DNA of 6,383 bases from Hydrogenothermaceae bacterium (lineage in GTDB: Bacteria; Aquificota; Aquificia; Aquificales; Hydrogenothermaceae), in NCBI GenBank assembly GCA_026985705.1, contig JALSPY010000295.1, forward strand, positions 1 through 6,383, written 5' to 3'. Every line of letters begins with the position of its first letter. Position 1 is the stretch's first letter. The position numbers were made by a program, and so were the translations under genes. This document shows, piece by piece, positions 1 to 6,359 of this stretch. The notes beneath the pieces were generated by a model, which was not told the origin of the DNA, did no database searches, and saw nothing but the letters and a program-made list of their open reading frames with translations.

Positions 1-1
1 A

Positions 2-343
2 ACTAAACTAAATAAGAAAATAGAAAAAAAAGTTAGGAAATATGAGGGAGGGAAGCTGGAAAAGACGGCATCAGTTTTGTCTATAGCCTTGTGTATGTAT
101 GACAACTACCCTGAAATGGATATAGATTTGTTGCTTACTGCGATAATTTTATATGGTTTTAGCAGTTTATATACAAAAAGAGAATTCTATGAGCATATAA
201 AAGATTATCCAGAGCTAATACCCTTCCTTTATAGGAAAAAGAGAAAAAAACCTATACTTGAAGTTTTATTGTTTGAGGATTTATTAAAGTTAGATGACAA
301 GATTATGAAATATATATTAAAAAGGAGAGAAGAAAATGGTTGA
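2..343 (+). CDS. C-terminal part of a degenerate HD-domain-like protein (partial)
   Basis: The frame is open from the left edge to TGA at 341-343, giving 113 visible residues, so the true start lies upstream. A TTG at 77 has no well-placed ribosome binding site and would cut a motif. I do not recognise a named gene. The visible part follows the pattern of YhaM-like HD hydrolases almost without gaps: GGKLEKTASV (residues 16-25) sits where the family has GG-L-L-x-H-T-x-S-V, and DLLLTAIILYG (about 42-52) where it has DLL...LHD. The key residues differ: Lys21 replaces the first His, and Tyr51-Gly52 replace the His-Asp pair. FEDLLKLDDKI (91-101) resembles the last HD helix with its metal-binding Asp replaced by Leu. 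If the match is right, the protein cannot bind the usual metals and is more likely a binding or regulatory protein than an enzyme. Its end overlaps the ODP-like gene by 8 nt, so the two are probably co-translated. Fold assignment is inference; the coding call is firm. Confidence 0.7.
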   Translation, partial: TKLNKKIEKKVRKYEGGKLEKTASVLSIALCMYDNYPEMDIDLLLTAIILYGFSSLYTKREFYEHIKDYPELIPFLYRKKRKKPILEVLLFEDLLKLDDKIMKYILKRREENG

Positions 344-1112
344 TGCAGAAAGAGTGATATATCAGGATGAAAATCACTTTAATATTCTTTTAGAAGATTT
401 TGGACATGGAGAGATGGTTCAGGCAAATGTTCATATGATTATCGATAATGGAGAAGGGATAATATTAGACCCAGGAGGGCATAAAGTTTTTAAACATCTT
501 TTATCTGAAGTAGGCTCATTAATAGGTTTAAACAATCTTAAGTATATATTCCTTTCACATCAAGACCCAGATATAGTCGCAGCAATAAATGGCTGGTTAA
601 TGACAACAAAAGCTACTGCTATTGCATCTAAATTGTGGCTTAGATTTATACCTCATTTTGGGGTAGATAAATTTGTTATTCATAGAATTAAAGGAATAAA
701 AGATACAGGTGGAACTTTAAAACTTGGAAAAAATAAGCTATACATAATACCAGCCCATTTTATACATTCTCCAGGAAATTTCCAAATTTATGACCCTGTT
801 TCAAAAACACTTTATTCGGGAGATTTAGGAGCATCTTTAGGTCAGGATTATATGTATGTAAAAGATTTTAATGAACATATTAAGTATATGGAGGTTTTCC
901 ATAGAAGATATATACCTTGTAATAAAGTTTTAAAAACATGGGTAAAAATGGTTAGAAAGTTAGATATAGAAACCATCGCTCCTCAGCATGGAGCTATAAT
1001 GAAAGGTAAAGATATTGTTAATAAATTTTTAGATTGGATTGAAGATTTAGAATGTGGTTTAGATATAATGGAGCCTATATATGAAATAAACGATAAAGAA
1101 TTGGAGTTGTAA
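336..1112 (+). CDS. Stand-alone di-iron metallo-beta-lactamase-fold protein, ODP / flavodiiron family
   Basis: This 258-residue protein has the metallo-beta-lactamase fold in its flavodiiron variant. Visible ligand candidates are His75, Asp77 and Asp79 (SHQDPD, 74-79), His144 (PAHFIHSPGN), Asp163 (YSGDLGA) and His218 (PQHG). The spacing between His144 and Asp163 (18 residues between) is that of flavodiiron proteins. Asp77 stands where those enzymes have Glu, and Ile80 where they have a further His. No flavodoxin/FMN domain follows, so it lacks the built-in electron donor of an oxygen or NO reductase. This matches the ODP group of di-iron proteins, known from spirochaete chemotaxis as O2/Fe sensors. 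A cytosolic oxygen- or redox-sensing role is therefore likely; reductase activity with a separate donor is the alternative. There is no signal peptide. The ATG at 336 has GGAG at 324-327, 8 nt upstream, inside the preceding gene. The family call is good; the exact function is inferred. Confidence 0.85.
   Translation: MVDAERVIYQDENHFNILLEDFGHGEMVQANVHMIIDNGEGIILDPGGHKVFKHLLSEVGSLIGLNNLKYIFLSHQDPDIVAAINGWLMTTKATAIASKLWLRFIPHFGVDKFVIHRIKGIKDTGGTLKLGKNKLYIIPAHFIHSPGNFQIYDPVSKTLYSGDLGASLGQDYMYVKDFNEHIKYMEVFHRRYIPCNKVLKTWVKMVRKLDIETIAPQHGAIMKGKDIVNKFLDWIEDLECGLDIMEPIYEINDKELEL
1103..1106 (+). promoter_or_regulatory. Ribosome binding site that fixes the CTG start of rsmH
   Basis: GGAG lies in the last codons of the ODP-like gene, 7 nt before CTG at 1114. 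No ATG, GTG or TTG lies in the rsmH frame between the in-frame TAA at 1087-1089 and the SAM-binding motif, so this site decides the start. Confidence 0.65.
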
Positions 1113-1113
1113 A

Positions 1114-2004
1114 CTGAAATTAGAACATTATCCTGTTTTACATGAAGAAGTTTTAAAATTTTTTAAAGAAAATATAAGTGATGGAATAGTTGTAGATGCC
1201 ACCATAGGAGGTGGCGGTCATTCTAATATTCTCTTGGAAAATATCCCTAATATTTATATAGTTGGAATTGATAAAGATGATTTTGCATTAGAAAAAGCAG
1301 AAGAAAAACTAAAAAAATTTAGAGGAAGATATAAACTTATAAAAAGTCCTTTTAAAGATATTGATAAAGTTCTAAAGGAGGTGAATATTTCTAAAGCTTC
1401 AGGTTTCCTATTTGATTTTGGAGTTTCTATGTTCCAATTAAAGGAATACAGAGGTTTCTCATTCCAAAGGGAAGAACCACTAGATATGAGAATGGATACA
1501 TCTCAAGAGTTAACCGCTTACTATGTTGTAAATTATTATCCTTTAGAAGAATTAGAAAGAATATTAAAAGAGTATGGAGAGGAAAAATTTTATAAGAAAA
1601 TTGCAAAAAGTATAGTTGAAAGAAGAAAAAAGAAAAAGATTGAAACTACAAAAGAATTAGCAGATTTAGTCTTTAAGATATATCCTAAACCTTTAAGATA
1701 TAAAAAAATACATCCTGCAACTAAAACCTTCCAAGCTATAAGAATAGAGGTTAATAATGAATTAGATGAAATTAAAGAAGCTTTACCAAAAGCTATAAAT
1801 CTATTAGAAAATGGTGGTATAATTCAGGCTATATCTTTTCACTCGTTAGAAGATAGAATTGTAAAAAATATATTCAAAGAGGAAAAAAGATTAAAGAAAT
1901 TGGAAATTTTGACGAAAAAACCTATAATACCTACAAAGGAAGAAATACTAGAAAATCCAGCATCTAGAAGTGCAAAATTAAGAGTAGGTAAGAGGTTAGC
2001 TTAA
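1114..2004 (+). CDS. rsmH: 16S rRNA (cytosine-1402-N4)-methyltransferase RsmH
   Basis: RsmH (MraW) uses S-adenosylmethionine to methylate N4 of C1402 in the decoding centre of 16S rRNA. Read from CTG at 1114, the product has 296 residues, close to the usual size of roughly 300. It begins KLEHYPVLHEEVL, the typical RsmH N-terminus. Family landmarks follow in order: the SAM-binding loop DATIGGGGH (28-36), GIDKD (51-55), DFGVSMFQL (101-109), RGFSF (113-117), PLDMRMD (122-128), TKTFQAIRIEVNNEL (203-217), SFHSLEDRIVK (241-251) and NPASRSAKLR (281-290). A start at the later TTG (1234) would remove the SAM-binding loop, so it is rejected. The CTG has GGAG at 1103-1106 and lies one base after the ODP-like stop codon, suggesting translational coupling. 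The gene ends directly against ftsL, the usual dcw-cluster order. Identity is near certain; the start codon is a strong inference. Confidence 0.95.
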   Translation: MKLEHYPVLHEEVLKFFKENISDGIVVDATIGGGGHSNILLENIPNIYIVGIDKDDFALEKAEEKLKKFRGRYKLIKSPFKDIDKVLKEVNISKASGFLFDFGVSMFQLKEYRGFSFQREEPLDMRMDTSQELTAYYVVNYYPLEELERILKEYGEEKFYKKIAKSIVERRKKKKIETTKELADLVFKIYPKPLRYKKIHPATKTFQAIRIEVNNELDEIKEALPKAINLLENGGIIQAISFHSLEDRIVKNIFKEEKRLKKLEILTKKPIIPTKEEILENPASRSAKLRVGKRLA

Positions 2005-2319
2005 ATGATGGTAAGAATTAAAGAAAGACTTTTTGAAATAAAATTAGAAATAAAACTTTTTCTTAGATTTTTGCCTTTATCTATAATCTTATTTGTTATG
2101 GGGGGATTTTTAATAATTTACAATATTCATTATATAAAAGTTGATAATGAAATAGTTAGAACTAGTCAAAACATTCTCGCTATTCAGGAAAATATACTTA
2201 ATTTAAAAAAGGAGAAGAGTAAGCTTATTTCACCTAAAATTGTTGAGAGTAGAGCAAAAGAAGAACTAAATATGGTAGATGTAAATTTAGAAAAAGTTAG
2301 ATTTCTAGTTAATGAATGA
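2005..2319 (+). CDS. ftsL: Cell division protein FtsL (FtsL/DivIC type)
   Basis: This 104-residue bitopic membrane protein has a short basic cytoplasmic N-terminus (about 1-20), one hydrophobic segment (about 22-44, LPLSIILFVMGGFLIIYNI) and a leucine/isoleucine-spaced coiled-coil stretch (about 48-74). A membrane-distal SPKIVESRAKEELNM segment (76-90) follows, of the kind found in FtsL/DivIC proteins. FtsL forms a complex with FtsB and FtsQ that activates the FtsWI septal peptidoglycan synthase. Sequence alone is poorly conserved in this family, so the call leans on size, topology, the C-terminal motif and position between rsmH and ftsI. The ATG at 2005 immediately follows the rsmH stop; a second ATG at 2008 is equally possible. 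AAGAGG at 1990-1995 is a suitable ribosome binding site for the first. The 3' end overlaps ftsI by 8 nt. Confidence 0.85.
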   Translation: MMVRIKERLFEIKLEIKLFLRFLPLSIILFVMGGFLIIYNIHYIKVDNEIVRTSQNILAIQENILNLKKEKSKLISPKIVESRAKEELNMVDVNLEKVRFLVNE

Positions 2320-4006
2320 AAGGCGAATAATATTTGTATCTTTTCTGTTTATTATAGGATTTTTTATTATTATCTTCCGCCTAGTAGATTTACAGACAAG
2401 GGATAAAGAAATATTAGAGGAACTTATAAAAAAACAGTATATAAGAGAAGAAAAAGTTATTCTTCCACGAGGAGCTATATACGACAGTAATGGAAATATT
2501 CTTGCTATAAGCATACCAAAATTAACAGTTTTTGCTATTCCAAAATATATAAAAGACAAAGAAAAAGTTTCAGAAGAATTGTCTAAAATATTAAAAATTT
2601 CTAAAGAAAATATTTTAAGAAAATTAGAGAAACATAAAAGTTATGTTGTTATATCTGATAGTGTTGATAAATCCTTAAAGAAAGAAATTGAAGCTCTTAG
2701 GTATAGATTAAAAGAATGGAATATAGGTTTATTGGATAACTCAAAAAGAATTTATCCTTTTGATGAGCTCGCAGGTTCAACTATAGGTTTTGTAAATAAA
2801 ATAACAGGTAAAGGTGCAGAAGGTTTAGAGTATAAGTATAACAGCATACTAGGAGGAGGGCTAAAGAAAATAAGATTTATAGCAGATGCTACAGGAAAAC
2901 CTTTACATATTATAGATACTTTAGACAATATATCCCAAAGTAAAGATATAGTCTTAACAATTGACAGTAATATTCAACATATAGCTGAAGAAGTTTTAAA
3001 TAGGTATGTAAAACTTAGAAAACCTAAAGGAGCTTTAATACTGATTGTTGACCCTAATACTGGTGATATAGTAGCTAATGCTACATATCCAAATTACAAT
3101 CCCAACAGATATTGGAAATACAAAATAAGGAAAAATATAACCTTTCAAAATGCATATGAGCCCGGTTCTTTAGCAAAACCATTTGTTTTAGCAAAGGCTA
3201 TAGAAAGCAGGAACATAGATTTAGAAAAGAAGTATTTTTGTGAGTGGGGAAAAATAGTGATAGATAACGTTAGGATTAAAGACCATACACCATTTGGTGA
3301 GCTAACTGTAAGGGATATTATCGTACATTCTTCCAATGTTGGAATTATCAAAATTGCTTTAGAGGAAAATCCTAAAGAGTTATACGACCTATTTTTCAAA
3401 CTTGGATTTGGAAAATCTACAGGAACGTTTCCCGGTGAAACTTCTGGAAAATTAAGACGGAATTATCTACCTGTAAATGTAGCGTATCTTTCCATAGGGC
3501 AATCCTGGACAGCCTCCCCCATACAGATAGCTATGGCTTACAGCTCTATTGCAAATGGTGGATTACTTTTAAAACCTAGAATACTAAAAAAGGTTATTGA
3601 TAAAAAAACAGGAAAAATTGAAGAAAATAAACCTACAGTTATAAGAAGAGTATTTAGAAGGGAAACTACAGATATTTTAAAAGGTGTTCTCTTGGATGTT
3701 GTAGAAAAGGGAACAGCTAAAAGAGGTAAATCAAAATTTTACACTATAGCAGGTAAAACTGGAACAGCACAAAAGTATGACCCAGAATTGAAAAGATTAT
3801 CAACTGAGAAGTATTACACTTGGTTTGCAGGTTTTTTCCCAGTTACAAATCCTAAATATACTATCGTTATACTTTTTGATGAGCCACAGAAAATTGGTGA
3901 AAAAGAAAAAATTGGTGGTGGTTCTGTATCTGCACCTATCTTAAGAGATTTAGTTGACAGAATAATGTTTTACAAAAAAATAAAACCAGATAAGAGCGGT
4001 AATTGA
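2312..4006 (+). CDS. ftsI: Septal peptidoglycan transpeptidase FtsI (class B penicillin-binding protein)
   Basis: FtsI (PBP3 type) cross-links septal peptidoglycan together with the FtsW glycosyltransferase. The 564-residue length is normal for the family. A single N-terminal membrane anchor (about 6-25) is followed by the class B pedestal domain, beginning with LPRGAIYDSNG (51-61). The transpeptidase domain (about 215-550) carries all three active-site motifs: SLAK with nucleophile Ser286 and Lys289, SSN at 340-342, and KTGTA with Lys482-Thr483-Gly484. There are no PASTA repeats, so it is not a SpoVD/PBP2x-type protein with that tail. It should act in the inner membrane with its catalytic domain outside the cytoplasm and be beta-lactam sensitive. 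The ATG at 2312 lies inside ftsL (ATGAATGA overlap) with no good ribosome binding site, so translation probably depends on coupling to ftsL. PBP2/elongasome function is less likely given the FtsL neighbour. Confidence 0.95.
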   Translation: MNERRIIFVSFLFIIGFFIIIFRLVDLQTRDKEILEELIKKQYIREEKVILPRGAIYDSNGNILAISIPKLTVFAIPKYIKDKEKVSEELSKILKISKENILRKLEKHKSYVVISDSVDKSLKKEIEALRYRLKEWNIGLLDNSKRIYPFDELAGSTIGFVNKITGKGAEGLEYKYNSILGGGLKKIRFIADATGKPLHIIDTLDNISQSKDIVLTIDSNIQHIAEEVLNRYVKLRKPKGALILIVDPNTGDIVANATYPNYNPNRYWKYKIRKNITFQNAYEPGSLAKPFVLAKAIESRNIDLEKKYFCEWGKIVIDNVRIKDHTPFGELTVRDIIVHSSNVGIIKIALEENPKELYDLFFKLGFGKSTGTFPGETSGKLRRNYLPVNVAYLSIGQSWTASPIQIAMAYSSIANGGLLLKPRILKKVIDKKTGKIEENKPTVIRRVFRRETTDILKGVLLDVVEKGTAKRGKSKFYTIAGKTGTAQKYDPELKRLSTEKYYTWFAGFFPVTNPKYTIVILFDEPQKIGEKEKIGGGSVSAPILRDLVDRIMFYKKIKPDKSGN

Positions 4007-4032
4007 AAGATTTTTAAATAATTTAAAATAAT
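4003..4032 (+). promoter_or_regulatory. Possible sigma-70 promoter for rimM
   Basis: TTGAAA (4003-4008, overlapping the ftsI stop codon) and AATAAT (4027-4032) are 18 nt apart, each matching its consensus in 5 of 6 bases. Transcription would start near 4039, about 29 nt before the rimM ATG. In such AT-rich sequence, chance matches are common, so this is only a candidate. Confidence 0.35.
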
Positions 4033-4067
4033 TTTTATAAATTTTATTATATAAAGAGGGGTATTAA

Positions 4068-4580
4068 ATGGAAGATAATAATAGGAAAGATATGGTTATT
4101 GCTGGTAAACTTCATAAAACACATGGGGTAAGGGGAGATTTAAAAGTTGAGATTTATCCTCCAAATTTTAAGATGCCAGAGAGAATTTATATAAAAAACA
4201 AAGAAGGTGGTTTTAAAGCTCTAGATGTTTTAGCATATTCAAAAAAGAAAGGGTTAATAAAATTTAAAGGGTATGAAGATTTAGATAAAGCTAAAGAGCT
4301 TAAACATAAATACTTTTATGTAGAAAAAGCAAAACTACCAAAGTTGAAAGAAGATGAGTTTTATGTTTATCAGTTAATAGATAAGGAAGTGATATTTAAT
4401 GGAAATAATATTGGAAAAGTTATAGAGGTAGATGACAGATTATCTACTGCATATCTAATAATCAAATGTGCAGATGAAAAAGTTAGACATTTACCTTTTA
4501 TAAGTGAATTTATAAAAAAGATAGATGAAGAAAAAAATACAATAGAAGTTGATTTACCTCAAGGTTGGTTGACACTTTAA
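4068..4580 (+). CDS. rimM: 16S rRNA processing / 30S maturation factor RimM
   Basis: RimM binds ribosomal protein S19 and helps assemble the head of the 30S subunit. The 170-residue product has the two family domains. The N-terminal RimM beta-barrel (about 9-88) has the signature IAGKLHKTHGVRGDLKV (11-27). The C-terminal PRC barrel (about 96-170) starts at EFYVYQLID (97-105) and ends with LPFISEFIKKID (142-153) and VDLPQGW (161-167). The ATG at 4068 has GAGGGG at 4056-4061, 6 nt upstream. It is often found in an rpsP-rimM-trmD cluster; here it stands between ftsI and dnaG, separated from both by gaps of 61 and 81 nt, so it may have its own promoter. With rsmH it makes a second 30S-directed gene in the same block. 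Confidence 0.95.
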   Translation: MEDNNRKDMVIAGKLHKTHGVRGDLKVEIYPPNFKMPERIYIKNKEGGFKALDVLAYSKKKGLIKFKGYEDLDKAKELKHKYFYVEKAKLPKLKEDEFYVYQLIDKEVIFNGNNIGKVIEVDDRLSTAYLIIKCADEKVRHLPFISEFIKKIDEEKNTIEVDLPQGWLTL

Positions 4581-4594
4581 ACTGATCTTTAGCA

Positions 4595-4623
4595 TTGTTT
4601 AAAATTCTTCTTATATTTATATT
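4595..4623 (+). promoter_or_regulatory. Possible sigma-70 promoter for dnaG
   Basis: TTGTTT (4595-4600) and TATATT (4618-4623) are 17 nt apart; the second matches the -10 consensus in 5 of 6 bases, the first in only 3. A perfect -35 hexamer, TTGACA, also occurs at 4569-4574 at the end of rimM, but its best -10 partner (CATTGT, 18 nt away) is poor. The dnaG leader would be roughly 30 nt. The call is weak because the background is AT-rich. Confidence 0.3.
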
Positions 4624-4661
4624 TAAATCTAGGAGTTTTCTAAATTTTTTCTGAGGTTTAA

Positions 4662-6326
4662 ATGGGAATAAGCCCAGAAACAATAGAGGAAGTGTATAAA
4701 ACTGCAAATGTTTATGATGTTATTTCAGACTATCTATCATTAAAAAGAAGTGGTTCAAATTACCTGACTTTATGTCCATTCCATACGGAAAAAACACCTT
4801 CCTTTGTAGTTTCTCCTACAAAAAACATATGGAAATGCTTTGGATGTGGTAAGGCTGGAGATAGCATTAAATTTTTAATGGAATATAAAGGTTTATCTTT
4901 TTCTGAAGCTGTAATTGAGATAGCAAATAAATATGGAATAACTGTAAAGTATATTGGAAACACAGAAGAAGACTTAGAAAGGAAAAATTTATTTTCTGTA
5001 ATACAAAAAGTCGCAGATTTTTATAGGGAAAATCTGAAAAAGTCTAAAGAAGCTAAAAGTTATTTAAAGGAAAGAAATATTTTTTCATCAACAATAGAAA
5101 CATTTTCCATTGGATATTCTCCATATGATACACAGAAACTAATAAAATTTATGGAAAGTCAAGGAATTACTATAGAAGAGTTAAAAAAAGTTGGGGTATT
5201 AGTTCAATCATTAGATGGTGAAATTAAAGATAGATTTAAAGGACGAATAATATTTCCTATAAGAGACCATTTAGGTAGAGTTGTTGCTTTTGGTGGAAGA
5301 ATTATATCTCCAAATATTTCATCAAAATCTCCAAAATATTTAAACTCCCCTGAAACTAAGATTTACAATAAGAGTAAAGTTTTATACGGTTTTTTTGAAG
5401 CTAAAGATTACTTGAGAGAGAAAAAGTATGGAATTATAGTTGAGGGATATTTTGATTTACTCTCTATGTATCAGATAGGTTTTAAAAATACTGTGGCAAC
5501 TTTAGGGACATCTCTCACCGAATATCATGCGAAACTTTTAAAAAAATTTGTAAACAAAGTTATTTTGATGTTTGATAATGATAAAGCAGGAAAGGAAGCA
5601 GTTATAAGAGCAAGTAAAATATTGCTATCACAGGATATAGATGTTTACTATTCACCTTTAACTGAAAAAGACCCTGATGATTTAGCTAAAAGAGGAATTA
5701 AAGAGGTAGAAAATCAGTTAAATAAATCTAAAGATATATTCGTTTTTTTACTTGAAATTTTAAGAAAAAAGAATGATATTAAAGAAAAACAGAAAATTAC
5801 AAAAATTTATCTAGAGCTTGTTTCATACATACCAGATAAAACAAAAATAGGTTTTTTAATAGATAGATTATCTAAAGAAACGGGATTAAATAAAAATTTT
5901 CTAAATGAAGAGCTGAAAAAATTTATTGGTAGGACATACAGTAAAGAAAATAAAAAAACTAAGGGAAAAATTGAAATTACTAATTTAACACAGAATGAGA
6001 TTTTAGTTTTAAAGGCTTTGTTAGAAAACAGAGATAAAGTATTGACAAAGTTTAAATATTTTGATAAAATAGAAAGCTCCGAATATTTTAAAAGTTTGCT
6101 ATTCAGTATATTAAACGAACAAACCGAAGAAGAAATATTCAACAAAATTTTATCATATGAAGTTTCTACAAATCCAGATATAGCATCGGAAATATTACAT
6201 AAAATGCATGAACGCTGGAAAGAGAAAGAGATAGAGCTTGAATTAATCTACAATTGTAAAACGAAGGAAGAAAAGGCTATAGAGCTAATAAACAAGATAG
6301 TACAAAGAAAACAAAAAATAAAATAA
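4662..6326 (+). CDS. dnaG: DNA primase DnaG
   Basis: DnaG makes RNA primers at the replication fork, recruited by the DnaB helicase. The 554-residue protein has the standard three parts. The N-terminal CHC2 zinc ribbon has Cys38, His41, Cys59 and Cys62 (LCPFHTEKTPSF, WKCFGCGKAGD). The catalytic core (about 105-365) includes the basic template-binding stretch RFKGRIIFPIRD (191-202), SPKYLNSPETKIYNKS (223-238) and the Toprim metal site: Glu261 in VEGYFD, Asp305 and Asp307 in MFDNDKAG, and the following KDPDD (336-340). A lysine-rich helical C-terminal region (about 370-554) should contain the DnaB-binding domain; LTQNEILVLKALLENRD (442-458) resembles its start. The ATG at 4662 follows an in-frame TAA at 4659-4661 and has GAGG at 4653-4656, so this start is secure. 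The downstream gene is probably rpoD, an arrangement common in the macromolecular-synthesis operon. Confidence 0.97.
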   Translation: MGISPETIEEVYKTANVYDVISDYLSLKRSGSNYLTLCPFHTEKTPSFVVSPTKNIWKCFGCGKAGDSIKFLMEYKGLSFSEAVIEIANKYGITVKYIGNTEEDLERKNLFSVIQKVADFYRENLKKSKEAKSYLKERNIFSSTIETFSIGYSPYDTQKLIKFMESQGITIEELKKVGVLVQSLDGEIKDRFKGRIIFPIRDHLGRVVAFGGRIISPNISSKSPKYLNSPETKIYNKSKVLYGFFEAKDYLREKKYGIIVEGYFDLLSMYQIGFKNTVATLGTSLTEYHAKLLKKFVNKVILMFDNDKAGKEAVIRASKILLSQDIDVYYSPLTEKDPDDLAKRGIKEVENQLNKSKDIFVFLLEILRKKNDIKEKQKITKIYLELVSYIPDKTKIGFLIDRLSKETGLNKNFLNEELKKFIGRTYSKENKKTKGKIEITNLTQNEILVLKALLENRDKVLTKFKYFDKIESSEYFKSLLFSILNEQTEEEIFNKILSYEVSTNPDIASEILHKMHERWKEKEIELELIYNCKTKEEKAIELINKIVQRKQKIK

Positions 6327-6344
6327 AAATTAAAAAATTCCTAC

Positions 6345-6352
6345 AAGGAGGT
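6345..6352 (+). promoter_or_regulatory. Strong ribosome binding site of the 3'-most gene
   Basis: AAGGAGGT, a full match to the anti-Shine-Dalgarno core, lies 7 nt before ATG at 6360. It is the strongest ribosome binding site seen ahead of any gene here and fixes the start of the cut-off gene. Confidence 0.85.
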
Positions 6353-6359
6353 ATACTTT

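Noticed and set aside
77..343. A complete 88-residue gene starting at TTG 77
   Set aside because: The frame is open to the left edge, the TTG lacks a well-placed ribosome binding site, and this start would cut into an HD-like motif that begins upstream.
1234..2004. rsmH read from the TTG at 1234
   Set aside because: This start loses the conserved N-terminus and the DATIGGGGH SAM-binding loop, both encoded in the same open frame just upstream.
2305..2559. Minus-strand frame opposite the start of ftsI
   Set aside because: It is a shadow of ftsI with no recognisable domain and no supporting start signals.
2849..2862. Internal Shine-Dalgarno-like run in ftsI
   Set aside because: It simply encodes a Leu-Gly-Gly-Gly-Leu loop, with no start codon suitably placed after it.
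3145..3399. Minus-strand frame inside ftsI
   Set aside because: It lies wholly antisense to the transpeptidase active-site region and has no family features.
4007..4067. Rho-independent terminator after ftsI
   Set aside because: The gap is nearly all A and T; no G+C-bearing stem is visible, and short AT inverted repeats are expected by chance.
4510..4707. Minus-strand frame across the rimM-dnaG gap
   Set aside because: It overlaps the ends of two firm genes on the other strand and shows no recognisable protein pattern.
4760..4963. Minus-strand frame inside dnaG
   Set aside because: It is antisense to the zinc-ribbon region of dnaG and explained by it.
5807..6145. 112-codon minus-strand frame inside dnaG
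   Set aside because: It is antisense to the lysine-rich dnaG C-terminus; its Phe/Leu/Ser-rich composition is what that complement would give.
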